From Citrobacter telavivensis (GTDB lineage: Bacteria; Pseudomonadota; Gammaproteobacteria; Enterobacterales; Enterobacteriaceae), in the NCBI GenBank assembly GCA_009363175.1, contig CP045205.1:2046001-2110000 (forward strand): 64,000 nt of DNA, in the 5' to 3' direction. Below are positions 28,313-38,887 of the stretch, one piece after another (position 1 is the first letter of the stretch; the number at the start of each line of letters is the position of its first letter). Made by a program: the position numbers and the translations under genes. The notes below the pieces were generated by a model that was not told where the DNA came from, ran no database searches, and saw only the letters and a list, made by a program, of their open reading frames with translations.

Positions 28313-28783
28313 TCAGGTTCTTGTCTGGTGCTTTTCAAGGTAAATCATTGTCAGACCCGCGTGAATGGGTTCGCGACGGTATTCCTGATAACCGTGACGG
28401 CGGTACAGGCGTAAATTGCCTGCACTTTTATGTCCGGTAAAGAGTTCAAAACGTGTGATATCAGGGAATTGTCTTTCCAATGCATTCAGTAAGTCTGAGC
28501 CGATACCTCTGCGCTGAAAGTTCGGGTGGACAATCAAACGCCCCACATGGCAGGTATTCCCGACAACATGACCGCGCACCGAGCCGACAATTCGCCCCTC
28601 CGCCAGAGACGCTTTAAGCAGGAGTGTGTTCGTAAATTGCGCCCGTAATGATTCCAGCGTTTGCTGCAATGCAGGAATGGAATCATCCTGATAAAGTAAT
28701 GCTTCACTCTGGTAAGCCATTTGCTGAAGCAATAAAATATCTTCTGCGTCGACGGGTTTGGCCTGAACGATGGTAATATCCAC
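28313..28783 (-). CDS. GNAT N-acetyltransferase
   Basis: A 156-residue acetyltransferase. The acetyl-CoA pyrophosphate loop reads HPNFQRRGIGSDLLNALE (R/Q-x-x-G-x-G), and the preceding strand is CHVGRLIV. It starts MDITIVQAKPVDAEDI with GGAGG upstream. Substrate unknown. It is transcribed toward DUF1062. Confidence 0.82.
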   Translation of the reverse strand: MDITIVQAKPVDAEDILLLQQMAYQSEALLYQDDSIPALQQTLESLRAQFTNTLLLKASLAEGRIVGSVRGHVVGNTCHVGRLIVHPNFQRRGIGSDLLNALERQFPDITRFELFTGHKSAGNLRLYRRHGYQEYRREPIHAGLTMIYLEKHQTRT

Positions 28784-28860
28784 TTTACTCCTCCCTGTTT
28801 ACCGCTTTCTGTTACCGTTATAACGTCTTTTTAGTTCGCGGAATATCTCCTCCTGAAATA

Positions 28861-29739
28861 TCAATCTTCAATTGAGAGGAATTCTTCGCAAAAAGGCGTA
28901 TAAGGACGCAGATTAGCGTAATTTCGCGAGAAACGAAGTCTCCGGTCTATATTTTTGACCAGCCGGTCTGTGGAATCTTCATTCAGGAGCTTGCACACGT
29001 GCCGTGTATCCAGATGCAATATTTTGCATGCCTCAAGCGTTGGGCAGAAATTCATGGAATGGAAAACTATCTGCTTTTCACTTCTGGCCACAACAGGCAT
29101 TTCATCCTCCGCGGCGTGAAATCGGGTCACCAGCAAGTGGTGGGCTGCCTCTAACGGATGGCTATGTTCAGTACGCAGTACCGCGCTATTCTCACAGAAC
29201 CAGAGTGTTCGACGGGCAATGGAATCCGCATTCAGCGCCCTGAGATCGTCATCAGTCGCGGAACGGAGATTATTGATTTCATGTCGAACATCCGCCCGAT
29301 ACAGAATTGAACATTCCCGCTGAAGAATGCCTTTATGAACGGTAATATCCATTCCTGCTTTATCAAACGCCTCGGTACAGAGGAATAAAATCCGCCGCCG
29401 CCCCTGGGCCAGCGCATCCTGAATAGAGTAGCCATAGGCAATCTCTTTGATACCAGACCATGCAATGGCAAAGGCACACATCGGGCAGGGTTCACTGGTT
29501 GAGAGAAGAAGACAACCCGATAAGTCTTTACCGATCTTTTTTCCGGCGAGTTTTATGGCATTAATTTCCGCGTGCGATGTCGGGTCTGCTTGCGTTTCCT
29601 CACCATCATGCGCGCAGGCAATGATTTCTCCATCCTTAATGATGACCGCACCAAATCCCTTATTTCCTTCACGCAGACTTTCTTCAGCCTCACGAATAGC
29701 ATGACGCATATAATATTCAAGTTGAATAATATTATCCAT
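28861..29739 (-). CDS. Nucleoside-deaminase-fold protein with long C-terminal extension
   Basis: A 292-residue protein. Residues 1-155 are a zinc deaminase domain with TSHAEINAIK (His, catalytic Glu) and SEPCPMCAFAI (two Cys). FGAVIIKDGEI upstream is as in guanine deaminase. Residues 155-292 have no family I recognise and may bind a partner or form an extra subunit interface. It is about twice the usual length. It is the second base-deaminase-type gene in 10 kb, unrelated in length to the cyn one. No operon partner. Confidence 0.8.
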   Translation of the reverse strand: MDNIIQLEYYMRHAIREAEESLREGNKGFGAVIIKDGEIIACAHDGEETQADPTSHAEINAIKLAGKKIGKDLSGCLLLSTSEPCPMCAFAIAWSGIKEIAYGYSIQDALAQGRRRILFLCTEAFDKAGMDITVHKGILQRECSILYRADVRHEINNLRSATDDDLRALNADSIARRTLWFCENSAVLRTEHSHPLEAAHHLLVTRFHAAEDEMPVVARSEKQIVFHSMNFCPTLEACKILHLDTRHVCKLLNEDSTDRLVKNIDRRLRFSRNYANLRPYTPFCEEFLSIED

Positions 29740-30720
29740 AAGTTATTTATTCCGTGGCGTGTTTTTATGAATTATTACACCGGCTTTATAATAATGGCAA
29801 GGAACAATAATATGGCCTCCGGTCTCTAAAAGAAATGCTTCTCATCCGTCATCCGGAATAACTGAAATGCTTAAGATATCGCGTTAATGCGCCTGTTTTA
29901 GTTAAGTGAGGGGTCATGACCGATCGTCTAAACCATGCTATTAACGTTAATGGAGCAACGAATCCTGCGCTAAACGCCTGCAAAACCACGACGCCTTCAA
30001 CACACGCCAGCGGATCCTGAATGTGACTTACCATCCTCTGGTTTGTCTTCCCTTACCTGACCAACGTGCACTGGCATTCTGGATCAGATGGCCACTCTGA
30101 AAATTTCTCAGTAGAATATCTTTCCTGTTGCATTTTTGTTTAATAAAATGAACATTACTCAATGACAATTTAACCAACGTAATACAAATTAGTTCGCGTT
30201 TCATTTTTTATGGCGTGTTTTTATAGTGTTAGTTGTAATGCCGAAATAATATGCTTATCTGTGTCAGGTATTTTTGTCTAATATTCTTAATTATCCCTGA
30301 TTTATTTAAGTGTTATAATGTACTAAGGATATATTTAAGAATTTTCTTTGTTTCAAAGTTAATCCTATCTAATTATAATAAGTTCAGAAAAGGATTTTGG
30401 AGCATAGAGTATCTGACCGGATTTGATTTTTATCTGTTTTTGTTCTTATTTGATTATTGTGTTAATTAACACTCGGTCGCGTGTTTTGGTAAGTTAATAT
30501 TTGGTATTTTCTCATTAAAAATTAGTTACGTTATTCTGTTAACCTTCTGATTTTCTGTCGCTCTTAACTCTGCCCCTGTTAGCCTTTCATCCTATGGTGA
30601 AAACTCCTTTTTATCACGGTATTAATTACGTTGTTTTATTTATCAGACAACCAGAACACATTATTTCACGCATCATCACAGGGATGATACAGATATAAAC
30701 GATTAAAAACAGGATGTTAA
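29740..30720. other. AT-rich intergenic region upstream of the autotransporter
   Basis: About 980 bases. The first 300 have normal composition but no gene with a ribosome binding site. From about 30100 on the sequence is very AT-rich, as is common for horizontally acquired, H-NS-silenced surface genes, and should hold the autotransporter promoter. Confidence 0.5.
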
Positions 30721-30885
30721 ATGACATATTCAGTTTTAATTCATGCGCAAAAAGCCAGTACCCGGAAAATTAAAAAGCCCGCCAGCGAAAGACGGGCAGC
30801 GTTCTCATTTCTGAGTAAAAGCATTGGAATAACTCAGGATGAATTTATCAGTAGCAATATTACAACCCGTACAGACAGGGTGTAA
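30721..30885 (+). CDS. Candidate 54-residue leader ORF before the autotransporter
   Basis: ATG at 30721 with AGGA seven bases upstream, open for 54 codons, stopping 12 bases before the autotransporter ATG. The product is basic (MTYSVLIHAQKASTRKIKK near its start). It may be a translated leader coupled to the adhesin. Against this, its middle contains a hairpin that reads as an intrinsic terminator on the opposite strand, so the region may instead be regulatory RNA. Confidence 0.4.
   Translation: MTYSVLIHAQKASTRKIKKPASERRAAFSFLSKSIGITQDEFISSNITTRTDRV
30772..30797 (-). terminator. Terminator-like hairpin on the minus strand in the autotransporter leader
   Basis: GCCCG / CGGGC stem (30777-30797) followed, on the minus strand, by five T. 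No minus-strand gene ends here, so it would stop antisense transcripts arising within the autotransporter gene. Confidence 0.45.
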
Positions 30886-30897
30886 CAGAGGGATCTT

Positions 30898-33800
30898 ATG
30901 AACAAAATCTATCGCGTTATCTGGAACAGCACCCTGATGCAATGGGTTGTCACTTCGGAATTTGGTCGCGCCAGAATCAAAAGAGCCGTCAGCAATGCGG
31001 TGAAGGCGACCGGCCTGATGGCGGTAATGACAGCAGGGGCGTATGCAGCCACCTGCGATCTTGCCTCCCTGAATTGCCAGCTTGATGCCACCTGGAGCGC
31101 GGCAACAAACAGCAATGAGACCGGCGCTGCGGTCATTACTGACGGCAATACCTGGTCGGTTTCGGGGCTGGATACATGGCGGGCAGGAGATATGACCTAT
31201 AAGTATTATACTCATCTCCAACAAGTCATTGACGCAGGCTACACCGTAATGCAAGGCGGGAGCGCTGTGACGTCTTTGCCTGCGGCCGGGAACACGATTA
31301 TTTTCCCTGGCCTGACCACGGCGGTAACCGTATTTGATCCGATCACCTCGAGTAACAAAACGGTTATGGTCTATAGCTCTGGCGCGTTTACCGAGCTTGA
31401 TGCCTACTATTTCAACCCTGCTGAATCCTTTGTCTTAGCGGATGCTGAACCTTATATTGATACCCGACTGGCAACGGTAACGAATGGTGTTGCTAATATA
31501 TCGCTGAATAAAAGCCAGTATAATCTTGGGGAATTAAGAGAAAGCGCCCTGGTTTATGTGGATGGCACCACGGCAAATGACGCCACGGCTAACTGGACGT
31601 CACAACAACTCATTTATGCAAATATTCCGAGTGACCTGGATACGCTGGGTTCACCCATTAACCGGAGCATTAAGACTGACAGTTATGTGGGGACCTTCAC
31701 CGCGTTTGACGGTTCATCGCATACCGTCAGTTCCCTGGCTGATTTTAAAACCTGGAATAACTGGCTTATCAGTAAATTGTCTTCCGGCGATCTGGCTTAC
31801 ACCAGCTATCAGTCTGAACTGAAAAAAGCGTATACCTCAACCTCGCAGACTTATCAGGTCTCTCACTCCCCGGATGGGTTTGACGTTTCTGTTTATGGTG
31901 AGCGTGATGTCGCTGTTCTTCAGGCAAATGGGCAAAATGCTACTATCAACATTGCCCCGGGTGGTTCAATTGATTTGAGAGCAAGCAGCAGCGCATCATT
32001 TCTGCTTGTCAAACTGAATAATAATGCCACGTTTATTAATAACGGTACGGCAATGACCACTAACAGGATCGCCCACATTAACAGTGGCTCATCCTTTATC
32101 AATAATGGGTTCCTGAGCCTGGGGGGGAATATCCCGGATAGCGCTTATCAAAATATCGCAATTGTCGTTGATGGCAACGACAGTCGTTTTATAAATAGCG
32201 CCCAGGGGACCTACACCATTTCACCCCGTTACAATTACACCAATAAAAACCAGAATGGGATTGTTGAAGGGGTTCAGACACATATCGGAACCACTGCTGA
32301 AAATGCCGGGACCATTAATACCGGTTACTGGAGCAACGCTGTCGATAAGTTTCAGACAGGCAGCGTCTGGATTGCCAAGGTGTATAACGCCTCTTCTTTC
32401 GTTAACACGCCGACGGGTCATATCAATTTAGGTTACACCCAGGATGGCAGTAGCGAAGCCTATCTGAATACCGAAAGTGCCGCGATTCACACGGAAACCG
32501 GTGGCCGCGGTGATAACCAGGGGACCATTACGCTGAGTTCGATGGCCAACGGTGTCTATGGTCTGCATGCCCTTGATGGCACCGCGTCCCTGGTAAACAG
32601 CGGCACTATCAACGTCAACAGCGACGGGGATGATGGGGCATTTGTTCCCTCTGAAAGCATCGGGATTTATTCGTTCAGCAAAACGGCGGGGACCGTTGGC
32701 AGTTCCGGCATCATCAACCTTAACGGCGTGAATAATACCGGGATCAAAGCGGTTTCCGGCGGGAAAGCGTCATTATCCGGCGACATCAATATTACCGGCG
32801 GCGCAGAGCTGTCAACCGGACTGCGTAACTACGGTGTCTGGTCTGAAGGCACTGGCTCGCAGGTCGATATTTCCGGCCAGATCAACATGGACGGGGACGG
32901 GGCGATAGGCGTTCATGCCCGCTATGGCGGCAATGTGACCATTTCCGGTACCGGTGAAGTGAACTTTACTGACGGCAGCAACCAGATTGGCTACTACGTC
33001 TATGGGCAGACGGCTTCCATCACCAACAACGGTACCGGCGCGCAGGATGTCAGCACCGAAGATTCCGTGCTGTTCCGCGTCGATGACGGGGCCGACTTTA
33101 CCGGCGGCGCCGGTGCGGCGTCCGTCCTGACGGCCTCCGGTAAGGGGTCAACCGCCGTGGTCGCCAACGGTAAAGATGCCATCAGCGGTAATGTCTCCGC
33201 CTTTAACTCCGGCGGTATGACCCTTAATCTCTCCGGCCGGGATGCCACCGGCGTGGTTATCCAGGGCGGTGCGCAGGGTAAAATCTCGTCTAACGCCACC
33301 ATCAACATGACCGCCACCGGCGCAGTCGCGGGGATTGCCGACGGTCAGGGCTATGACATCAACGGTAATGTTCTGGGCAGCCCGATTGCGGGCGTGCTGT
33401 CGAACGCGGCACTGGCGGCGGGGGCGGCAGGTTTTGGATCCGGCACCCTGCTGGTCACTGAGGCGGCGCTGAATTCCGCGCTGGATGCGGTAACCGGCTT
33501 CATTGCCCGTAACGGGGCGGAAGTCAGCAACGCCGGGAACATCGTCTTTACCGGAAACAACACCACCGGTCTGCTGGTTGAAGCGGGTGCCCGCGGTAAT
33601 AATACCGGCAGCATCACCGTCGGTGCCGGCGGTACCGGGATCGTGGCGCAGGATGCGACCGGTACCCGCACCACGGTGGTCAACACCTCGGGTAACCTGG
33701 TGCTGAACGGTGGCAATACCGCCAACCGCACCACCGGGATTGTTGCCAGCGGTGCCAGCACCACGGTCAACATGACCGCCGGAACGGTGACCCTGAACGG

Positions 33801-36800
33801 CAACGGCGCCACCGGCGTGCGGGCCTCAGAGGGGGCAACCGTGAACCTCTCCGGTACTGCGACGCCTGCGTTTTCTTCCTCCGCGACGGACCAGATCCTG
33901 TTTGCTATTTCCGGCGCGGGCTCCACCATCAACACCAGTGTCCCGACCGGGACGGTGCTGGATGCCTCCGGTGAGCGTTCCACCCTGTTCCGTCTGGAAG
34001 ATGGGGCGGCGATGGACGGCGACATTCAGGTGGCGGCCAGCGGGAAGGATGCAACTGCGCTGTACGCCACCGGTGAAAATACGACGGCGGTTATCGGCAG
34101 CGGCAGTCAATTGGATATCAGTGGTAACGGCGCCACCGGGGTGATTTCTTCGGGGAGTGCGACCGCCACCATCGAGAGCGGTGCGACGCTGGCGCTGACC
34201 GGTAGCGGTGCCACCGCCGGACTGGTTGACGGTAACACCTATGCGTCTGACGGCGCGCTCTTGCAGCAAAATACCGGCGCGGAACTGATTAACGCCGCAA
34301 CCATCAGCTCCACGGTTTCCGGTGCCACCGCCTTTACGGCGCAAAACAGCGGAACACTGACCAACAGCGGTAATGTCCTGCTGACCGGCACGAATTCCAC
34401 CGCCATTAAGGTAATGGGCGGGAAAGTTAACAACACCGGCAGCATCGAAGCGAACGGGACTGCCCTGTATATCGGAGCCGGTGACCAGGGACAGGCCTCT
34501 ACCGTCACCAACAGCGGCACGGTGCTGGCGACCAACGGGAATGCCGCCATCGAACTGGCGGCCGGCAGCCTGAACCTCGTCGGCAGCGGCGTGGGCACCG
34601 TTGAAGCCCGCGGCACGGCAGACGGTGTGCTGGTCAGCAGCGGCGCCAGCGGACTCGACGTGACGAATGCCCATATTATTGTCAGCGCGGCGGGCGCATC
34701 CGGTAACGGCATCGAGAACGCCGGTAATCTGACCGACCTGCAACTGACGGGCACCACCATTGATGTGGCGAATGGTGCCGGGGTCCGTACCTCGGTGACC
34801 ATCGACGACACCAACAGCGGCACTATTAATGTGGGCGGCGCGGGTACCGGGATTGCCTTTGCAAACGCCGATGGCAGTGCGACCAGCAGCAACCTGGACC
34901 TCTCCGGCTCGTCCGGCCTGACCATTAATGTCAGCGGCACCGGCGGTACGGGGATTTATGCGAACACCGCCGGCACCACTGACACCGCAGTGAGCGTGAA
35001 CGTCAGCAACGCCGCGGGCGGCGCGGCTCTGAAACTCGGTAACGGCGTCACCTCCGCCACTAACCGCGGTACGCTGACCTCAGCCAGCACCACGACGGCG
35101 ACGGTGGAGACGGCGAATGCCACCGCCTTTACCAACACTGCCACCGGGGTTATCACTGCGTCAGCGTCCGGTAACCCGGCGCTGGCGATGAACGCGGCGA
35201 ATGCCACAGTGACTAACGCCGGGACCATCAACGGCGATGTGGTGATGAACCGTGCCAGCGGTACGGTGAACAACAGCGGTACGGTCAGTAACAATATCAC
35301 CACCACCAGCGGCAATAACGCGGTCACGGTGGACAGCGGAACTGTTGGCGGCAATATCGCGCTGAGCGGTAACGGCACCAATACCGTTTTGCTGAAAAAC
35401 AACGCGGACGTGAACACAGTCAGTGGTTCGGCGGGTAACGATACGGTCACCGTTCTGGGTAACGGTAACACCTTTACGGCGCTCAACGGCGGCAGCGGTA
35501 CGGCCACGGCGGTGTTTGACGGCGTGACGGCGGGCTTCCATATGGACGGCACCGGCGCGCAAATCAACAACTATAACCAGGTGAATCTGCGTAACGGCTC
35601 GTTGTTCAGTCTGGATAACAACTATGCCCTCGGCGGTAAACCAGCCGGCGGTGCCGGGTTCAATATTGATGCCGCCTCGGTTCTGGCGGTGAACAGCACG
35701 GTCGACCGGACGCTGACCAATGCCCTGACCGGCACCGGTACCGTGGCGGTAGAGAACGCCGGACAGGCGTTTAACTTCGCCACCACCACCGGCAGCGCCT
35801 TTGTCGGGACCGTGGACCTGAGCAATGCGACCCTGGCGCTGGGCGGGGTGAACACCACCGCCCTGACGAATGCCACCCTGAAGGCCGATACCGGCAGCGT
35901 CACCACCGTGGCGGACGGGGAACAGGTTATCGGCGGTCTGGCTTTCGCCAGCGGTAAAGTGGCGTTTAACGCCAGCGCGCCAGCACAGAAAGTGGCGACC
36001 AGTCATATGACGGTCAACAGACTGGATGCATCCGGTAACGGTACGGTACAAATTAACGTTCCGGCGCCGTATGTCCCGGGCCATGAAACCAGCACTACCG
36101 CCTCACTGATGACTCAGGATGACGCCAACATCGGCCTGGAGCTGGTTGGCGCCGCACTGGTTAACGGTGCTGGCGGTAACCTGGTACTGCAGGACCAGAG
36201 CGGCAATGTCATCACGGACGACACGCAGGTGGATATCGCTCAGGGTGGCAGCACGGTGGCGAAAGGCACTTACGATTACCGCCTGACCACGGCCGGTTCA
36301 TCCGGCAGCCAGGACGGTCTGTATGTCAACTATGGCCTGACAGAACTGGAGCTGCTGGCAAACCAGACCCTGACGCTCGACGGCACACCGGGTGCCACCG
36401 GTGCGGCAGCGGACCAGTCCGCCCGCATCACCGGCAGCGGCAGCCTGGCGGTCAGTACCACAGGCAGTGACGTACTGTCCCTGTCCAACAGCAGCAACGA
36501 TTACACCGGTGATACCACGGTCCTGAGCGGGACTCTGCGTACTGACGTCGACGGTGCGCTGGGGGATACCGCCAGACTGGCGATTAACAGCGGAGCGAAG
36601 GCTGACCTCAACGGCACACGGCAGACTGCTGGCATCCTGGCCGGTGATGGCGGTTCACAGCTTGACTTCAACGCCGGCACGCTGACGCTGACGGGGGGCG
36701 GGGACAGTAACGGCATCCTGAACGGCGGTGGGAAACTGAACGTTGAAGGCGGCGTGCTGACCATTGACGGTGCCAACAGCAGTCTGAGTGTGATCACTAA

Positions 36801-38826
36801 CATCAGCAGCGGTGCGGAAGTGGTCCTCAGTGATGCACAGGGCGCAGGCAGCGGTGATATCACCGACGAAGGCACCCTGACGCTGAACAATGTCACCGGG
36901 ATGCTGGCAAACAACATCAGCGGAACCGGTAATGTGGACGCTACAAACACCACGGACGCCGCCCTCTCCGGTGACAACAGCAGCTTCAGTGGTCTGTTTA
37001 ACATCGACAGCGGCAGCAACCTGACCGTCGGTGAACAGAACCATCTCGGTACGGCGACAGTGAACGATAACGGTCTGCTGACCGTCGACACCGCCAGTGA
37101 CTGGACGCTGGTGAACAGCGTAAGCGGTAGCGGCGGCCTGAACAAACAGGGCGCAGGTACCCTGACCCTGACAGCGGACTCTGCTGCGTATACCGGTACT
37201 ACCGACATCACCGCCGGCGAACTGACGCTCGGCAGTGACGCTGACTCTGCGTTGGAAATGGCGAGCCAACAGGTGAATGTACACAACGGCGCCACCTTCA
37301 CCGGTTACGGCAGCACTGCCGGGAATGTGGATGTCATGCAGGGCGGGACGATGCAGATGACGGACTTCCTGGTCGGCGGCAACCTGAACAACCGCGGTTC
37401 CGTTCTGCTGACCCGTGCGGACGGTCAGCCGGGCAACACCCTGACCGTCAACGGCAACTACGCCGGCAGCAACGGCCTGCTGGCGTTCAACACCGAACTG
37501 GGTGGCGACAGCTCTCCGACCGACAAACTGACGGTGAACGGCAACACGGCGGGTAACACCCGGGTCAGTGTCACCAACACCGGCGGCACCGGGGCGCAGA
37601 CGGTGAACGGTATTGAGGTGATTCAGGTGAACGGCAGCTCTGCCGGCAACTTCGCCCTGACCACCGGCACCGTGGAGGCCGGGGCTTATGTCTATGCGCT
37701 GGCGAAAGGCACCGGCAGCGCGGCGAAAAACTGGTATCTGACCAGTAAATGGAAAAACAGCACCACCCCGACAGACCCGGTCTCCCCGGCCACGCCGGAT
37801 AAGCCAGGGACCTCACCGGTGGTTGACCCGACAGCACCGGATGCGCTGCGTCCGGAAGCGGGCAGCTATATCGGCAATATCGCGGCCGCCAACACGCTGT
37901 TCAACACCCGTCTGCACGACCGTCTCGGTGAACCACAGTACACCGATGCGCTGAAAGGCGAGGGACTGGCCGCCAGCATGTGGATGCGTCATGTCGGCGG
38001 ACACGAACGGTCTTCTGCCGGTGACGGTCAGTTGAAAACACAGAGCAACCGCTACGTGCTGCAACTGGGTGGCGACATCGCGCAGTGGAGTACCGACGGC
38101 GCCGATCGCTGGCATCTGGGCGTGATGGGCGGCTATGCGAATGCGCACAGCAATACCCGCAGCGACCGTGCCGGTTACGGTTCAGACGGGCGTATCAGCG
38201 GCTACAGCGCCGGTCTGTACGGCACCTGGTACCAGAACGAGGCGGACAAAACCGGGGCGTATGTTGACAGCTGGATGCTGTACAACTGGTTCGACAGCAG
38301 TGTGGAAGCGGATAACCGCGACAGCGACAGCTACAACTCGAAAGGGCTGACCGCCTCGCTGGAAGCGGGTTACACCCTGAAAGCCGGTGAGTTCAACGGC
38401 AGCCAGGGCACACTGAACACCTGGTATGTACAGCCGCAGGCGCAGGTCACCTGGATGGGCGTGAAAGACAACGCGCACACCCGGAAAGACGGTACCCGCA
38501 TCGAAACGCAGGGTGACGGCAACATCCAGACGCGTCTGGGCGTAAGAACGTACCTGAACAGTCACCACAAAATGGATGACGGTAAACAGCGTGAGTTCCA
38601 GCCGTTCGTGGAAGTGAACTGGATCCACAACACCGAAACCTTTGGCGTGAAGATGGACGGCACGAAAGTCAGTCGTGACGGCGCACGCAACCTGGGCGAA
38701 ATCCGCACCGGGGTGGAAGGCAAAGTGAATGACCGTCTGAGCGTCTGGGGCAACGTGGGCGTACAGATGGGGGATAAAGGCTACAGTGACACCCAGGGCA
38801 TGCTGGGAGTGAAATACAGCTGGTAA
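30898..38826 (+). CDS. Giant ESPR-type autotransporter adhesin
   Basis: A 2642-residue type Va secreted surface protein. Residues 1-24 are an ESPR extended signal (MNKIYRVIWNSTLMQWVVTSE), followed by a hydrophobic signal core and cleavage near AYAA, about residue 50. Two Cys follow at once (CDLASLNC). Residues 60-2290 are a Gly/Asn/Thr/Ser-rich beta-helix passenger with repeated NNSGT and TNSGN-type turns. A Pro/Thr linker lies near 2290-2320. The last 270 residues are an outer-membrane beta barrel ending KYSW. A GAGG ribosome site lies seven bases before the ATG. It probably mediates adhesion or aggregation; the ligand is unknown. Confidence 0.93.
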   Translation: MNKIYRVIWNSTLMQWVVTSEFGRARIKRAVSNAVKATGLMAVMTAGAYAATCDLASLNCQLDATWSAATNSNETGAAVITDGNTWSVSGLDTWRAGDMTYKYYTHLQQVIDAGYTVMQGGSAVTSLPAAGNTIIFPGLTTAVTVFDPITSSNKTVMVYSSGAFTELDAYYFNPAESFVLADAEPYIDTRLATVTNGVANISLNKSQYNLGELRESALVYVDGTTANDATANWTSQQLIYANIPSDLDTLGSPINRSIKTDSYVGTFTAFDGSSHTVSSLADFKTWNNWLISKLSSGDLAYTSYQSELKKAYTSTSQTYQVSHSPDGFDVSVYGERDVAVLQANGQNATINIAPGGSIDLRASSSASFLLVKLNNNATFINNGTAMTTNRIAHINSGSSFINNGFLSLGGNIPDSAYQNIAIVVDGNDSRFINSAQGTYTISPRYNYTNKNQNGIVEGVQTHIGTTAENAGTINTGYWSNAVDKFQTGSVWIAKVYNASSFVNTPTGHINLGYTQDGSSEAYLNTESAAIHTETGGRGDNQGTITLSSMANGVYGLHALDGTASLVNSGTINVNSDGDDGAFVPSESIGIYSFSKTAGTVGSSGIINLNGVNNTGIKAVSGGKASLSGDINITGGAELSTGLRNYGVWSEGTGSQVDISGQINMDGDGAIGVHARYGGNVTISGTGEVNFTDGSNQIGYYVYGQTASITNNGTGAQDVSTEDSVLFRVDDGADFTGGAGAASVLTASGKGSTAVVANGKDAISGNVSAFNSGGMTLNLSGRDATGVVIQGGAQGKISSNATINMTATGAVAGIADGQGYDINGNVLGSPIAGVLSNAALAAGAAGFGSGTLLVTEAALNSALDAVTGFIARNGAEVSNAGNIVFTGNNTTGLLVEAGARGNNTGSITVGAGGTGIVAQDATGTRTTVVNTSGNLVLNGGNTANRTTGIVASGASTTVNMTAGTVTLNGNGATGVRASEGATVNLSGTATPAFSSSATDQILFAISGAGSTINTSVPTGTVLDASGERSTLFRLEDGAAMDGDIQVAASGKDATALYATGENTTAVIGSGSQLDISGNGATGVISSGSATATIESGATLALTGSGATAGLVDGNTYASDGALLQQNTGAELINAATISSTVSGATAFTAQNSGTLTNSGNVLLTGTNSTAIKVMGGKVNNTGSIEANGTALYIGAGDQGQASTVTNSGTVLATNGNAAIELAAGSLNLVGSGVGTVEARGTADGVLVSSGASGLDVTNAHIIVSAAGASGNGIENAGNLTDLQLTGTTIDVANGAGVRTSVTIDDTNSGTINVGGAGTGIAFANADGSATSSNLDLSGSSGLTINVSGTGGTGIYANTAGTTDTAVSVNVSNAAGGAALKLGNGVTSATNRGTLTSASTTTATVETANATAFTNTATGVITASASGNPALAMNAANATVTNAGTINGDVVMNRASGTVNNSGTVSNNITTTSGNNAVTVDSGTVGGNIALSGNGTNTVLLKNNADVNTVSGSAGNDTVTVLGNGNTFTALNGGSGTATAVFDGVTAGFHMDGTGAQINNYNQVNLRNGSLFSLDNNYALGGKPAGGAGFNIDAASVLAVNSTVDRTLTNALTGTGTVAVENAGQAFNFATTTGSAFVGTVDLSNATLALGGVNTTALTNATLKADTGSVTTVADGEQVIGGLAFASGKVAFNASAPAQKVATSHMTVNRLDASGNGTVQINVPAPYVPGHETSTTASLMTQDDANIGLELVGAALVNGAGGNLVLQDQSGNVITDDTQVDIAQGGSTVAKGTYDYRLTTAGSSGSQDGLYVNYGLTELELLANQTLTLDGTPGATGAAADQSARITGSGSLAVSTTGSDVLSLSNSSNDYTGDTTVLSGTLRTDVDGALGDTARLAINSGAKADLNGTRQTAGILAGDGGSQLDFNAGTLTLTGGGDSNGILNGGGKLNVEGGVLTIDGANSSLSVITNISSGAEVVLSDAQGAGSGDITDEGTLTLNNVTGMLANNISGTGNVDATNTTDAALSGDNSSFSGLFNIDSGSNLTVGEQNHLGTATVNDNGLLTVDTASDWTLVNSVSGSGGLNKQGAGTLTLTADSAAYTGTTDITAGELTLGSDADSALEMASQQVNVHNGATFTGYGSTAGNVDVMQGGTMQMTDFLVGGNLNNRGSVLLTRADGQPGNTLTVNGNYAGSNGLLAFNTELGGDSSPTDKLTVNGNTAGNTRVSVTNTGGTGAQTVNGIEVIQVNGSSAGNFALTTGTVEAGAYVYALAKGTGSAAKNWYLTSKWKNSTTPTDPVSPATPDKPGTSPVVDPTAPDALRPEAGSYIGNIAAANTLFNTRLHDRLGEPQYTDALKGEGLAASMWMRHVGGHERSSAGDGQLKTQSNRYVLQLGGDIAQWSTDGADRWHLGVMGGYANAHSNTRSDRAGYGSDGRISGYSAGLYGTWYQNEADKTGAYVDSWMLYNWFDSSVEADNRDSDSYNSKGLTASLEAGYTLKAGEFNGSQGTLNTWYVQPQAQVTWMGVKDNAHTRKDGTRIETQGDGNIQTRLGVRTYLNSHHKMDDGKQREFQPFVEVNWIHNTETFGVKMDGTKVSRDGARNLGEIRTGVEGKVNDRLSVWGNVGVQMGDKGYSDTQGMLGVKYSW

Positions 38827-38858
38827 CTGACAGCCAGGGAAATGTAGCTGAAGTAAAA

Positions 38859-38887
38859 CAGGAGTCGGGAAACCGGCTCCTGTTTTT
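38859..38887 (+). terminator. Terminator of the autotransporter gene
   Basis: CAGGAG-x-CGG / CCG-x-CTCCTG stem with a GAAA loop and five T. Confidence 0.85.

Noticed and set aside
29849..30469. Small open frames in the AT-rich region before the autotransporter
   Set aside because: No ribosome binding sites and hydrophobic or compositional products expected by chance in AT-rich DNA.
33351..37301. Long open frames on the minus strand across the autotransporter (up to 307 codons)
   Set aside because: They are shadows of the repetitive GC-rich passenger; low-complexity products, no ribosome sites, opposite to a clear gene.
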